Shown here piece after piece: positions 33,576 through 44,740 of a DNA stretch of 64,000 nt. The stretch's first letter is position 1. Each line of letters starts with the position of its first letter. Origin of the DNA: Smallanthus sonchifolius (lineage: Eukaryota > Streptophyta > Magnoliopsida > Asterales > Asteraceae); contig CM042032.1 in the NCBI GenBank assembly GCA_023525975.1, positions 23,194,001 to 23,258,000 on the forward strand. The letters run 5' to 3'. The notes under the pieces were generated by a model. That model worked only from the letters and a program-made list of their open reading frames with translations, was not told the DNA's origin and ran no database searches. The translations under genes and the position numbers were made by a program.

Positions 33576-35116
33576 ACCCAGTCTCGAACCCGGTCTCTCC
33601 CTCACACGCACACAGCCTTAACCAGTCCCGCCCGCTAGGGTATCGCATACAAACCCGGTTCCAATTGGTTTTAACATACAAGTTCAGCGTGATCTTCCCC
33701 CATATCACGATCCGATCGAAACCAGCCCCAATTCCCACTAATCTAATAACGATCGATCAAAGTAACCTAGGGGTTTTGTTAATCGGGTTAGTACGCATCT
33801 GTGCGTGTATTTAATTGCAAAACTAACAAGTTTATGATCGTTTAATTTTAGATTCAAAAGGCCGACAACCCTTGATTTGATGCTGAATCGATTTGAGCGA
33901 TTCTGATATTGAAAGGTGTTGGATTCGTAGGGTTTTTGTTAATTTGATGATTGCGAATCTGTTGGTGTAGTTTAATTTCATTTAAAGTGAGTACTGGTAT
34001 GAATTCGCTTAACTAGAAAGCCATAAGAACCCTAGGTTCGATCCGGTTTTTATTAGATGATAAAACCCATAGATTTCATTGGGCTTTTAGTGTAGACATC
34101 AAGGCGAGTCTACTGATGCGTTCAATTTCTGTAATACGTATCGAAATGATAGGGTTCGACTAAAACGCATTCATATGATAGGTATTGGACCATGATGAAT
34201 CCTATAATGGAAACCAAAATTAAGATAGGACTTCCGATAAACAGAGGATTGCGAAGCTAATAATGTATATTAATAGGATATAATTAGAGTCTATGGTGTT
34301 GATCGATTAAACTGGTTTACGATGAACCCTAGAATCTGGTTTGAGTCGAATTCGATAATGTAAGCCCTAATTTGGTTAGGGTTTCGTATATGAGGTGGAA
34401 ACGAACATGAAGGTGTAATCAATTACCTGAATTGATATCGAATTGATAGAGTTCGACTAGAACAGGTTCCGGCTACAACTAGTTGGTCTCCGGTGGCTTC
34501 TGCTGTGATTCCGATAAGTTTGATGTGTGGAAATGCTTCAACAGCTTTCTAATGAAGTGCGCAGGAGTTCGATTTATGAGATTAACAACATGTTTAGACG
34601 AATTTGATGTTCAATATGATCGTGGTCGACGGTTTTAGTTTAATGCTCATTATTGGAGCTTAATTCAATGTAATGACGATGATTAAAGCATTGATTATGT
34701 TCGTTAATGGACTGGTCATGCATTTACGTTACTAATTCGAGCAATTCGGTTATGGATTACGAATTTAGTTCAAGAACTCACGATTTTGACTTTGCAAGTC
34801 AACAAATTGAGTTTCAAGAAAATGGCGGGACTAGTCCCTGTAGTTTCATGTGAATTGGAGTTTAGGAATTGGCAGGAAAGGTCCCTCAAGTTTGGATGGA
34901 GTTAGAAACATGGTTAGTTGACTTTCAAAGTCAACAGAATACAATTTTGACTTTAAACAGTCAACATAATGGTTAAAGGGTATTACGCAACTAGTCCTTG
35001 GAGTTTAAGTTTGGATTATTGACAGAATTAGTCTCTGAAGTTTGAGTTAAGTTAATTAGGTTAACTTTAACTGGATTTTGTTAACGGAGTTAACTGGAAA
35101 AGTCTGGATTGTCACA
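33576..35116 (-). repeat. Truncated 3' LTR of element A
   Basis: The right edge is TTGTCACA at 35116, the start of the LTR in element sense. From about 33578 to 33640 it matches the tRNA-like zone of LTRs B and H. The distal half of the LTR is missing at the junction with the Sirevirus. Confidence 0.7.
33578..33640 (-). other. tRNA-like module in LTR A (decayed)
   Basis: It has the box B-like GGGTTCGAGAC on the minus strand and the CTAGCGGGCGGGACTGGTTAAG box A-like zone, in the same arrangement as at 39831, 48074 and 63297. The T-arm stem is imperfect here. Confidence 0.45.
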
Positions 35117-35231
35117 TTATCCCCTAGTTGAAGGAATTTTCATCCCGATAATTAAATAATAAATTTTTTTTTCCGGATGTCACATCATCCCTAGTTGAAA
35201 GAATTTTCGTCCCGAAAATTAGAATACTACC
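35117..35231 (-). other. Duplicated polypurine tract next to LTR A
   Basis: On the minus strand, AACTAGGGGATAATGTGACA meets the LTR at 35116. A second near-copy (ACTAGGGATGATGTGACA) lies at about 35179-35196. Element B shows the same doubling. Confidence 0.7.
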
Positions 35232-38220
35232 TTAAGAGTTTGAAGTGCATTGCTTGAACAGATGAGGATACTTGCGCATCATCTGGTCCTCGCGCTCCCA
35301 AGTGAATTCCGGTCCGCGTTTCGAGTTCCAACGGACTCTGACAATAGGGATTTTACTGCGTTTTAACGTTTTGACCTCCCTATCCATGATTTCGACTTGT
35401 TCTTCGATGAAATGTAGCTGTTCATCAATGTGTAGTTCCTCAAGAGGAACCGCAAGTGTCTCGTCTGCTAGACATTTCTTTAAGTTCAAGACATGAAAGA
35501 CATCGTGTACACCACTCAGTCCTTCAGGTAGGTCCAGTTGATACGCTACTGGCCAATTCTCTTCACTATTTTGAATGGTCCAACATAACGAGGATTCAGT
35601 TTGCCTCGTTTCCCAAAACGAATGACACCTTTCCAAGGCAAGACTTTTAACAAGACCATATCCTCTACTTGAAATTCTAGCGGTTTACGACGCTTATCGG
35701 CATAACTCTTTTGACGGTCACGAGCTGCTTCCATACGGTTTCTAATTTGAACGATTTTCGTAGAAGTTTCAAGTACTAGTTCAGGACCTATAAGTTGACT
35801 ATCCCCAACTTCAGCCCAACAAATAGGAGAACGACATTTCCATCCATATAGTGCTTCAAATGGAGCTGCTTTGATGCTAGTGTGATAACTGTTGTTGTAG
35901 GAGAACTCCACCAACAGTAGGTGAGACTCCCAGGCGTTACCGAAATCAATCACCCAAGCTCGTAGCATGTCCTCCAAAGTTTGAATAGTACGTTCTGTTT
36001 GGCCATCAGTTTGAGGATGGTATGTTGTGCTCATATCTAGACGCGTGCCTAAAGCTTTATGTAACGATTGCCAGAAACGAGAGGTGAATCATGCATCACG
36101 ATCCGAAATGATGGATATTGGCACCCCGTGCCTAGATACTACTTCTTTCAAGTATATACGAGTAAGCTTATCCATTTTGTCGGTTTCCTTGATTGCTAAG
36201 AAGTGAGCGGACTTTGTTAAACGATCCACGATTACCCAAACGGTATCACATCCGGTAGGAGTTCGTGGTAATTTTGTGATAAAGTCCATGGATATCTGTT
36301 CCCATTTCCACATGGGAATCTATGGTTGGTGGAGTAGACCAGAAGGCTTTTGATATTCAACTTTGACCTTCACGTAAGTCAGGCACTTGCTCACATAGGT
36401 GGCTATATCGGCCTTCATCTTTGGGCACCAATACAACACCTTTAGGTAATGATACATCTTGTCGAAACCTAGATGAATAGAGTAACAAGATTTATGAGCT
36501 TCATCCATGACTAGTTCCCTTAAATTTCCGAATATTGGAACCCATATTCGCTCGACGAAGTAGCGAATACAGTCAGACTTGACCTCGAGTTGTGCTTCCA
36601 TACCACGTGTACCTTCCAGCGGTAGGTTTTCCTCTTTCAAGGCTTCGAGTTGAGCACTACGAATTTTGCCAGGTAATCCGGGGTGAATGGTAAGCTGTAA
36701 TGCACAAACTCGTTTGGGCTTGGTTTCCTTTCGACTTAGGGCATCAGCTACAACGTTAGCCTTACCCGGATGATACCGGATCGCACAGTCATAATCATTC
36801 AAGAGCTCGACCCAACGACGCTGTCTCATGTTCAGCTCTTTCTGCTCGAAGATATGCTGAAGACTCTTATGGTCGTTATAGATAGTGCACTTGGTACCGT
36901 ATAAGTAGTGTCTCCATATCTTAAGTGCGAAAACTACGGCTCCCAACTCTAGATCATGAGTGGTGTAGTCTTTCTCGTGAATCTTTAGTTGACGCGAAGC
37001 ATATGCGGTTACCTTTTCTCGTTGCATTAATACACAACCCAAACCCTGGATAGATGCGTCACAATACACCACAAAATCATCCGTACCCTCCGAAAGAGCT
37101 AGGATAGGTGCACTGCAAAGTTTCTGCTTAAGATGTTGGAATGCTGACTCTTGGTTATCGCCCTAGTTATAGGCTTTACCCTTCTGAGTTAAGGCAGTGA
37201 GAGGTTGTGCAATTTTTGAAAATCCTTTGATGAATCGACGGTAATAACCAGCCAATACCAGAAATTGTCGCACCTCAGTCGGAGTCGTCGGTGCTGCCCA
37301 ATTCTTGATGGCTTCTATCTTTGATGGATCGACATGTATTCCTTTCTCGTTAACCACATGTCCTAAGAATTGAACTTCCCGGATCCAGAATTCACACTTG
37401 GAAAACTTAGCATACAATTTCTCCTGCTTAAGTAATTCCAAAATTAGGCGTAGATGTTCCTCATGTTCCTCCTTGTTCTTGGAATAAATGAGAATGTCTT
37501 CGATGAAAACGATGACAAATTGATAAAGGTATGGCTTACACACACGGTTCATGAGGTCCATGAATACCGCAGGTGCATTGGTTAATCCGAAAGGCATGAC
37601 CATAAACTCGTAGTGGTCGTACCTTGTCCTGAAAGCAGTCTTAGAGATATCTTCATCTCGGACTCTCAATTGATGCTACCCGGACCTAAGATTTATCTTG
37701 GAATAGAAACTGGATCCTTGGAGTTGATCAAAGAGATCATCGATGCGAGGCAAAGGATAACGATTTTTGATTGTGACTTTATTTAGCTCACGGTAGTCGA
37801 TACATATACGGAAAGTTCCGTCCTTCTTCTTGACAAACAGGACTGGAGCTCCCCATGGCGATGAGCTAGGTCAGATTAAACCTTTATCCAACAATTCCTG
37901 TAACTGAGTAGATAGCTCTTTCAATTCACTAGGTGCTAGTCTGTAAGGTGCCCCGAGCGATCGGTGCCGCTCCGGGTGCCAGATCGATTTGAAATTCAAC
38001 TTGGCGGTGTGGTGGCAGACCAGCCAAATCTTCGGGAAATACTTCCAGAAAATCACGAATGATGGGAATATCATCAATCTTCTTCTCTTCTGAGGGCTGC
38101 TCAACAACGAGAGCCAAAATAGTAGTATGCCCTTTTCGAAGGCATTTATGTGCTTTCATAAAGGATATGATGCCCATGACTGCACCAACTTTTTCGCCCT
38201 GAATGGAAAGGGTTTCTCCA
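35232..38220 (-). pseudogene. pol: Element A Pol: RT, RNase H, integrase, chromodomain; many stops
   Basis: Read from 38220 downward. The protease end and RT N-terminus come first, then the RT palm (the family's FIDD motif reads FIEDILIYSK here, with Glu for the first Asp), RNase H (YCDAS, NDHKS), and the integrase HHCC region (HKSCYSIHLG...CLTY). The core follows (MDFITKLP, SDRD, QTERTIQTLEDML), then the GPFK motif and a chromodomain-like end (FTWEREDQ). In-frame stops lie near 37860 (Arg to TGA), 37675, 37166 (Trp to TAG), 36317 and 36090. A one-base deletion lies near 35552. Its 5' half continues at 49490 after removing element B and one copy of CTCCA, in the same frame. It is a dead copy, older than B. 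Confidence 0.88.
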
Positions 38221-39589
38221 TGGCACACCCCCAAATTCCACTAACGGAGTTTTACCATTTGGAAGGTGACACACCAGGATCTCAGTCATTAGTTACATCA
38301 AACGACACTACATGGGACTTAAAATGTCATAACATAAAAGTTCAGAGTTAATGCGGAAGCGTAAACGTTAAAATGAAGTCAAAAATAATTACACACAACA
38401 AGCGTCGATTAATGTAATTAAATAAACTGTTTAAAGTATTTGAAATGAATGATATGACAGTAGGACTCCATGCATGTCCTAAGTGCGCAACCTGTGCCAA
38501 AGCTACCTGAGAAACATGTAAGAAAAAGTGTCAACACGAGGTTGGTGAGTTCACAGGTTTCAAGTTTACAATAAGAGTGTGTTTGCCAGATTATGTACTT
38601 TCAATATGCATATCTATAGGTAGCTAACCTATGTTCATGTTTTACTAAAGCGCTCGCAACCGAAGCTGACTGTGTTTGTATGCCTCCTGCCAGGTCTATC
38701 AACTCTGGCACATGTGAGTAGGCTAACATTTCACTCGTTCGATATCCAATCGAGTTAGTGCGACTAACGCGGGTGGGATTTGTCAAACCCAGTAGTACTA
38801 CTAAACATTACCTCGCTAAGATCCATATTAACGGTTCGAAATAAGATGAGGACTTTCTGTGATAGCATGTTACGCTTAGTCTCAACATTGATACCATATA
38901 AAGTACCATAATCAAATAGTTGCGTCATGTTTTCTCCCTTGGTGGGAAAAACAATATTTGCTTGCGTACCTGTTTATCCCCCACGGGGAAAACAAGTAAA
39001 AGTATGACATTTGGTGTTTCATGTTTGTTTCTTCCTCAACAATAAAACAAGTAAAATATGTTTGTGTGTAAGCATGTTTCTCCCCCAATAGTAAAACAGG
39101 TAAAAAGGGCCCGTGAAACTCACCTGCATTGCGTAGTAGGTAGTATCATACAAGAAGTAAGTTGGAACCACGAGTGTAAGTCTCAAAAGACTTATGAATG
39201 TCCTAAAATCATAAACACATAAATTAGGGATAATAATGAGAATTGTGACAGCGACACGGAATGAGAGACGTCCTAAAGAAACGCTCTAATATTCAAGAGT
39301 GGGCGAACGCATCCACGGGAATAAGAATTCTTCGAATAATTAAGATATATATACGCTACGCGACGAATATAAATATACTCGAGCGTTTTGTCGTTAACTA
39401 AAAGTCTAGGAAAATAATATAATTTATTATATTATTTTTAAGTTTAGTGAAGTAATGTAAATAATTAACTCGCGTGACAGAAATAATAATTTATTATTTT
39501 TATTCGAGGATGTAACGAGTGTACATAATACGAATAACTATATTATTCATAACTTGAAACGCTACAAAAATGTTTATGAACGTGATGGA

Positions 39590-39625
<36 letters not shown>

Positions 39626-41246
39626 TTTAGTTAGAGTTTTGGGTTGAAAATAATATAAATATTATTTTAGAAATGAGTTTTTAATAATAAATATGGTTTA
39701 CAAACCAAACCCGAGCCTACGAGTTATTTTCCGGGCTAAAGCGCTTTAATATAATATTATAATAATATAACAATTAATTTTTATATTAAAATGATAACTA
39801 AAAACGGGTTTTTAAAAAGAATAGGTGTGGGGAGACTCGAACCCGGGTCTCCTCCCTACCAGCACACTGACTTAACCACTCCAGCCCGCTAGTGAGTCGC
39901 AACAGAGATTGCATCTAACCGGTTTTAATCGAAGGTCCGGAGAACCCTTCTCTCCATACTCAATCGCGATCGGTCAAGCCAAAACCCACTGGTTCAATCG
40001 TGATTTCACAAGGTGACATAGGGCTTTTGATAATCAGGTTATAGCGAATCTATGCGTGAGTTTAATTGCAAATTCGTTGAATACAACACCATTAGTTACC
40101 CGAATTAAAACCCGAAACCCTAGATTAGAAACCACAAATCAAATTGATTAAATTGGATGTTAAATTCCAACGAAAACATAGGGCTTTTACTAAACAGGAC
40201 ATTTCGAGTCCAATGATATGATTTAATTTGATTGAGATAACGTTTAAGATTGAAACCCCCAAATTGAATTACGAACAAACCCTAGTTTCGGGATCTTGAA
40301 CAAATCGATGTTGTATGATCAAATTATCATAGGGGTTTCAATGAATGATGAATCTCGAAGCTACTCATTTGATATAATTGAATTGCAACCGTGTTTAGGT
40401 TAGGGTTCGACTAAACCGTATTCGGATGAACCCTAGAAATTGGTTTGTGATTTATTCGATTTTATAAGCCATAATTAGGTTAGGGCTTTCATGCTAGAGA
40501 TGAAAAAGAATCTAGAGTTGTGTTCAATTACCAGAACAAGACGCGAATTGATCGAGATTGATTAGGATGCAGGTCCGGTTGCGCGAGTTTGTACTCCGGC
40601 GACTCAAGCAGCTTCTCTGATCGAATTGAGTAATGTAATAGGTTCCAACTGATGCGACTAAGATGTTTTTACTCTCAATTCATGAGGATAATACATGAAT
40701 CTGTCGAATTTGATGATATCCGATAAGGAGGTCGACGGTTTTGCTTTGATTCACCATAATTGAGGTCTATTGCACGTAATAACGAGGTTTAATGGCTCAA
40801 TGATGGACGTGAATGCCATTAATCATCTACTTCGGTTATGGGTTCCAACGAATTTTGATTTTTGCCTTGAATTTGAATAGACGCTACAAGTTTGACTTTC
40901 TGTTAGTCAACCAGAATCGAGACATCAGTAATTACAAGGTTAGTCCCTGAAATTTCATGTTCATATGTTTAGGAATAGTCAGAGTTGGTCCCTCTGGTTT
41001 GAGTTAGGTTAAGAACATGTTAGTTTGACTATTAAAAGTCAACAGGAACACAAAACCCTTCAATTTTGACTTTCAAAGTCAACAGAGATTGAGGTTTGGG
41101 TAATTACAGATCTAGTCCTCCTAGGTTTCATTCATAGGAGTTTAGGGATTGGCAGGATAAGTCCCTGGTGTTTGGATTGGGTTAATTAGGTTAACTTTTA
41201 ACTGGATTTGATTAACGGAGTTAACCTAAAAGTCCGGATTGTCACA
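38221..41246 (-). repeat. 3' LTR of element B (3026 bp)
   Basis: It ends in TGGCACACCCCC at the left edge (plus reading) and TTGTCACA at 41246. It carries a (TA)n tract near 39600 and a tRNA-like hairpin at 39831-39852. It is very similar to 46487-49489. Confidence 0.92.
39831..39900 (-). other. tRNA-like module in B 3' LTR
   Basis: GGAGAC/GTCTCC form a 6-bp stem at 39831-39852, with CCGGGTTCGA in the loop (minus strand). A box A-like GGCTGGAGTGGTTAAG lies about 40 bp 5' in element sense. Confidence 0.5.
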
Positions 41247-41363
41247 TCATCCCCTAGTTGAAAGAATTTTCGTCACGAAAATTAAGTAGTAAAAAAAAAA
41301 TTTCCGGTATATCACATCATCCCCTAGTTGAAAGAATTTTCGTCCCAAAAATTAATTAGTACA
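41247..41363 (-). other. Duplicated polypurine tract next to B 3' LTR
   Basis: ACTAGGGGATGATGTGACA (minus strand) at 41240-41258 is the functional junction. A near-copy lies 71 bp away at about 41311-41329 (ACTAGGGGATGATGTGATA). Confidence 0.75.
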
Positions 41364-44246
41364 TTAAGAATTTGAAGTGGATTGCTTGAACAGATGGGGA
41401 TACTTGCGCATCATCTGGTCCTCGCGCTCCGAAGTGAATTCCGGTCCGCGCTTCGAGTTCCAACGAACTCTGACAATAAGGATTTTACTGCGTTTCAGCG
41501 TTTTGATTTCCCTATCCATGATTTCTACCGGTTCTTCAACGAACAACGATTGTTCATCGATGTGTAGTTCCTCAAGAGGAACCGCAAGTGTCTCGTCTGC
41601 TAGACATTTCTTTAAGTTCAAGACATGAAAGACATCGTGTACACCACTCAGTCCTTCAGGTAGGTCCAGTTGGTACGCGACTGGTCCGATTCTCTTCATT
41701 ATTTTGAATGGTCCAACATAACGAGGATTCAGTTCGCTTCGTTTCCCGAAACAAATGACACCTTTCAAAGGTGAGACTTTGAGTAAGGCCATATCACCTA
41801 CTTGAAACTCTAAAGGTTTACGAGGTTTGTCGGCGTAGCTCTTTTGACGATCACGAACTGCCGCCATACGGTTTCTAATTTGGACGATCTTTTCAGAAGT
41901 TTCAAATACAAGTTCGGGACCTGTGAGTTGGCTATCTCCAACCTCAGTCCAACAATTAGGAGAACGGCATTTCCATCCATAAAGTGCTTCAAATGGAGTT
42001 GCCTTGATGCTAGTGTGATAGCTGTTGTTGTAGGAGAACTCCACCAACGGTAGGTGAGACTCACAAGTGTTACCGAAATCAATCACACAAGCTCGTAGCA
42101 TGTCCTCCAGAGTTTGGATAGTACGTTCAGTTTGGCCATCAGTTTGAGGATGGTATGCTGTGCTCATATCTAGACGTGTGCCTAATGCTTTATGCAATGA
42201 CTGCCAGAAACGGGAAGTGAATCGTGCATCACGATCCGAAATGATAGAGATAGGCACCCCGTACCGAGAGACTACTTCTTTCAAGTATAATCGAGTGAGT
42301 TTATCCATTTTGTCAGTTTCTTTGATGGCTAGGAAGTGGGCAGATTTTGTTAGGCGATCAACAATTACCCATATAGTATCACATCCGGTAGGGGTTCGGG
42401 GTAATTTGGTGATGAAGTCCATGGATATTTGTTCCCATTTCCACATGGGAATTTCAGGTTGTTGCAGGAGACCGGACGGTTTTTGATATTCAACTTTGAC
42501 CTTCGCGCAGGTCAGACACTTACTAACATAAGTGGCTATATCGGCCTTCATCTTCGGCCACCAATATAGTACTTTTAGATCATGGTACATTTTATCGGAA
42601 CCCGGATGAATGGAGTAACGAGATTTATGAGCTTCATCCATGATTAGTTCCCTTAAATTTCCGAACACTGGAATCCATATTCGTTCGACAAAGTAACGAA
42701 TTCCGTCAGATTTTACTTCAATTTGTGCTTCCATGCCGCGAGTACCTTCTAACGGCAGGTTATCTTCTTTCAAGGCTTCAAGTTGAGCACTACGGATTCT
42801 GTCAGGCAATCCAGGGTGAATAGTAAGTTGTAATGCTCGAACTCGTTTGGGTTTTGTTTCCTTTCGGCTTAGTGCATCAGCCACAACGTTAGCTTTACCT
42901 GGATGATACCGGATCGCACAGCCGTAGTCATTTAAAAGTTCAACCCAACGACGTTGTCGCATGTTCAACTCCTTCTCGAAGATATGCCGGAGGCTCTTGT
43001 GGTTGGTGTAGATGGTGCATTTGGTACCGTACAAGTAATGTCTCCATATCTTAAGTGCAAAAATTACTGCTCCCAACTCTAGGTTATGTGTGGTGTAGTT
43101 TTTCTCGTGAACCTTTAACTGACGTGAAGCGTATGCGATTACCTTTTCGCGTTGCATTAAGACACAAACCAGGTCTTGGATGGATGCATCATAATACACC
43201 ACAAAATCATCGGTTCCTTCCGGAAGAGCTAAAATAGGTGCACTGCAAAGTTTCTGTTTGAGGTGCTGGAAAGCTGACTCTTGGTTATCGCCCCAATTAT
43301 AGGCTTTTCCTTTTTGAGTTAGGGCGGTGAGAGGTTGTGCAATCTTTGAAAATCCTTCGATAAAACGACGGTAATATCCAGCCAATCCCAGAAATTGTCG
43401 CACCTCAGTCGGAGTCGTCGGTGCTGCCCAATTCTTGATGGCTTCTATTTTGGACGGGTCGACATGTATCCCTTTCTCATTAACCACATACCCAAGAAAC
43501 TGGACTTCCCGGACCCAAAATTCACACTTGGAAAACTTAGCATACAGTTGTTCTCGCTTAAGTAGTTCCAAAATTAGGCGTAGATGTTCCTCATGCTCCT
43601 CCTTGTTCTTGGAATAAATGACAATGTCGTCGATGAAAACGATAACGAACTGGTCAAGGTAAGGCTTACACACACGGTTCATGAGATCCATGAATACCGC
43701 TGGTGGGTTGGTTAACCCGAAGGGCATGACCATAAATTCGTAATGGCCGTATCTCGTTCTGAATGCAGTCTTAGAGATATCTTCTTCTCGGATTCTTATC
43801 TGAAGATAGCCGGACCTAAGATCTATTTTAGAATAGAAACTTGATCCTTGGAGTTGATCAAAAAGGTCATCAATACGAGGTAAAGGGTAGCGGTTCTTGA
43901 TTGTGACTTTATTCAGCTCCTGGTAATCGATACACATACGGAAAGTACCGTCTTTCTTCTTGACAAATAATACCGGGGCTCCCCACGGTGATGAACTAGG
44001 TCGGATGAAACCTTTATCAAATAAATCTTGCAATTGAGTGGACAGTTCCTGCAGTTCACTGGGTGCCAGTCTGTAAGGTGCCCGAGCAATCGGTGCTGCT
44101 CCGGGTGCTAGATCAATTTGGAACTCAACCTGACGGTGCGGTGGCAAACCGGGCAGATCCTCAGGAAATACTTCCAAAAATTCAAGCACCACGGGAATAT
44201 CTTCGATCTTCTTCTCTTCTGAAGGTTGCTCAGCAACAAGGGCCAA
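41364..44246 (-). CDS. pol: Element B Pol polyprotein, 960 residues, uninterrupted
   Basis: This would copy and integrate the element. Domains run in order. The RT palm lies at about residues 85-260, with the catalytic pair at 206-207 in VFIDDIVIYSK. RNase H spans about 345-465, with Asp in YYDAS (353) and Glu at 390. The integrase zinc region (HKSRYSIHPG...CLTCAKVK) precedes the DDE core (MDFITKLP, SDRDARF, GQTERTIQTLED). A GPFK motif and a chromodomain-like end complete it. Three oddities mark likely damage: RNase H has TNHKSL where A and C have DHKSL; one residue is missing in HIFEKELN (A and C have QKELN); the chromodomain has FTSERED where A has FTWERED. The frame begins after the protease; the protease end (44303-44569) lies in another frame. 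The start Met is only the first in-frame ATG, not a natural start. Confidence 0.9.
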   Translation of the reverse strand: MALVAEQPSEEKKIEDIPVVLEFLEVFPEDLPGLPPHRQVEFQIDLAPGAAPIARAPYRLAPSELQELSTQLQDLFDKGFIRPSSSPWGAPVLFVKKKDGTFRMCIDYQELNKVTIKNRYPLPRIDDLFDQLQGSSFYSKIDLRSGYLQIRIREEDISKTAFRTRYGHYEFMVMPFGLTNPPAVFMDLMNRVCKPYLDQFVIVFIDDIVIYSKNKEEHEEHLRLILELLKREQLYAKFSKCEFWVREVQFLGYVVNEKGIHVDPSKIEAIKNWAAPTTPTEVRQFLGLAGYYRRFIEGFSKIAQPLTALTQKGKAYNWGDNQESAFQHLKQKLCSAPILALPEGTDDFVVYYDASIQDLVCVLMQREKVIAYASRQLKVHEKNYTTHNLELGAVIFALKIWRHYLYGTKCTIYTNHKSLRHIFEKELNMRQRRWVELLNDYGCAIRYHPGKANVVADALSRKETKPKRVRALQLTIHPGLPDRIRSAQLEALKEDNLPLEGTRGMEAQIEVKSDGIRYFVERIWIPVFGNLRELIMDEAHKSRYSIHPGSDKMYHDLKVLYWWPKMKADIATYVSKCLTCAKVKVEYQKPSGLLQQPEIPMWKWEQISMDFITKLPRTPTGCDTIWVIVDRLTKSAHFLAIKETDKMDKLTRLYLKEVVSRYGVPISIISDRDARFTSRFWQSLHKALGTRLDMSTAYHPQTDGQTERTIQTLEDMLRACVIDFGNTCESHLPLVEFSYNNSYHTSIKATPFEALYGWKCRSPNCWTEVGDSQLTGPELVFETSEKIVQIRNRMAAVRDRQKSYADKPRKPLEFQVGDMALLKVSPLKGVICFGKRSELNPRYVGPFKIMKRIGPVAYQLDLPEGLSGVHDVFHVLNLKKCLADETLAVPLEELHIDEQSLFVEEPVEIMDREIKTLKRSKILIVRVRWNSKRGPEFTSEREDQMMRKYPHLFKQSTSNS

Positions 44247-44302
44247 AATAGCCGTATGTCCCTTTCGAAGACATTTTTGTGCTTTCGTGAAGGATACGAT
44301 GT

Positions 44303-44547
44303 CTACAACAGCACCAATCCTTTCGCCTTGGACAGAAGGGATTTCCCCTCTAAGGAGAGGAAGGCAACATTTTTGTCACAACAGATGGCCTCAGTTTGGT
44401 TCTTGGACAACCAATTCATACCGACAATAAGGTCAAAACTGCCAAGTGTAACTGGTAGACGGTCAATGTCAAGTTTATTACTAACCAATGCTAGTTTACA
44501 TATGCAAGAATGTGAGTTGTTTCGAATTTTTTTTTTTTGAGCGTCTT
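44303..44547 (-). pseudogene. Protease C-terminal remnant of element B
   Basis: It reads KLDIDRLPVTLGSFDLIVG then MNWLSKNQTEA, the block after the catalytic site of gypsy proteases, matching A (49520-49640). It is out of frame with the Pol ORF and is interrupted at 44547 by a short LTR. Confidence 0.75.
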
Positions 44548-44740
44548 TGTAACAGCCCAAGTAAACCATACCAAGATATTTTCCGCTTTGCCCCCGATGG
44601 GTTGCCCATCCAGGAACTCACGGTTTTGTTTTCACCCGACGTGTTGCTCGCCCAGGCAAAACGCATCTCAATAGAGAAGGTATCCACTTCCTAATAAGGA
44701 ACGTATCGTTCTCCCCCCTCAACCGATGCGGGATATTACA
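44548..44740. mobile_element. Solo LTR of a short TRIM-like element (193 bp)
   Basis: It starts TGTAACAGCCCAAG and ends GGGATATTACA. It contains CCGCTTTG, CTCACGGTTTTG, TCCACTTCCTAATAAGGAA and CCAACCGATGCGGGAT-like blocks that I recognise as a widespread short plant LTR (from memory; family name not certain). Flanks GTCTT (44543-44547) and GTCTG (44741-44745) are a near-perfect duplication. The protease sequence resumes after it (GCTATCTCAATAGTATAC, as at 49690 in A). Confidence 0.65.
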
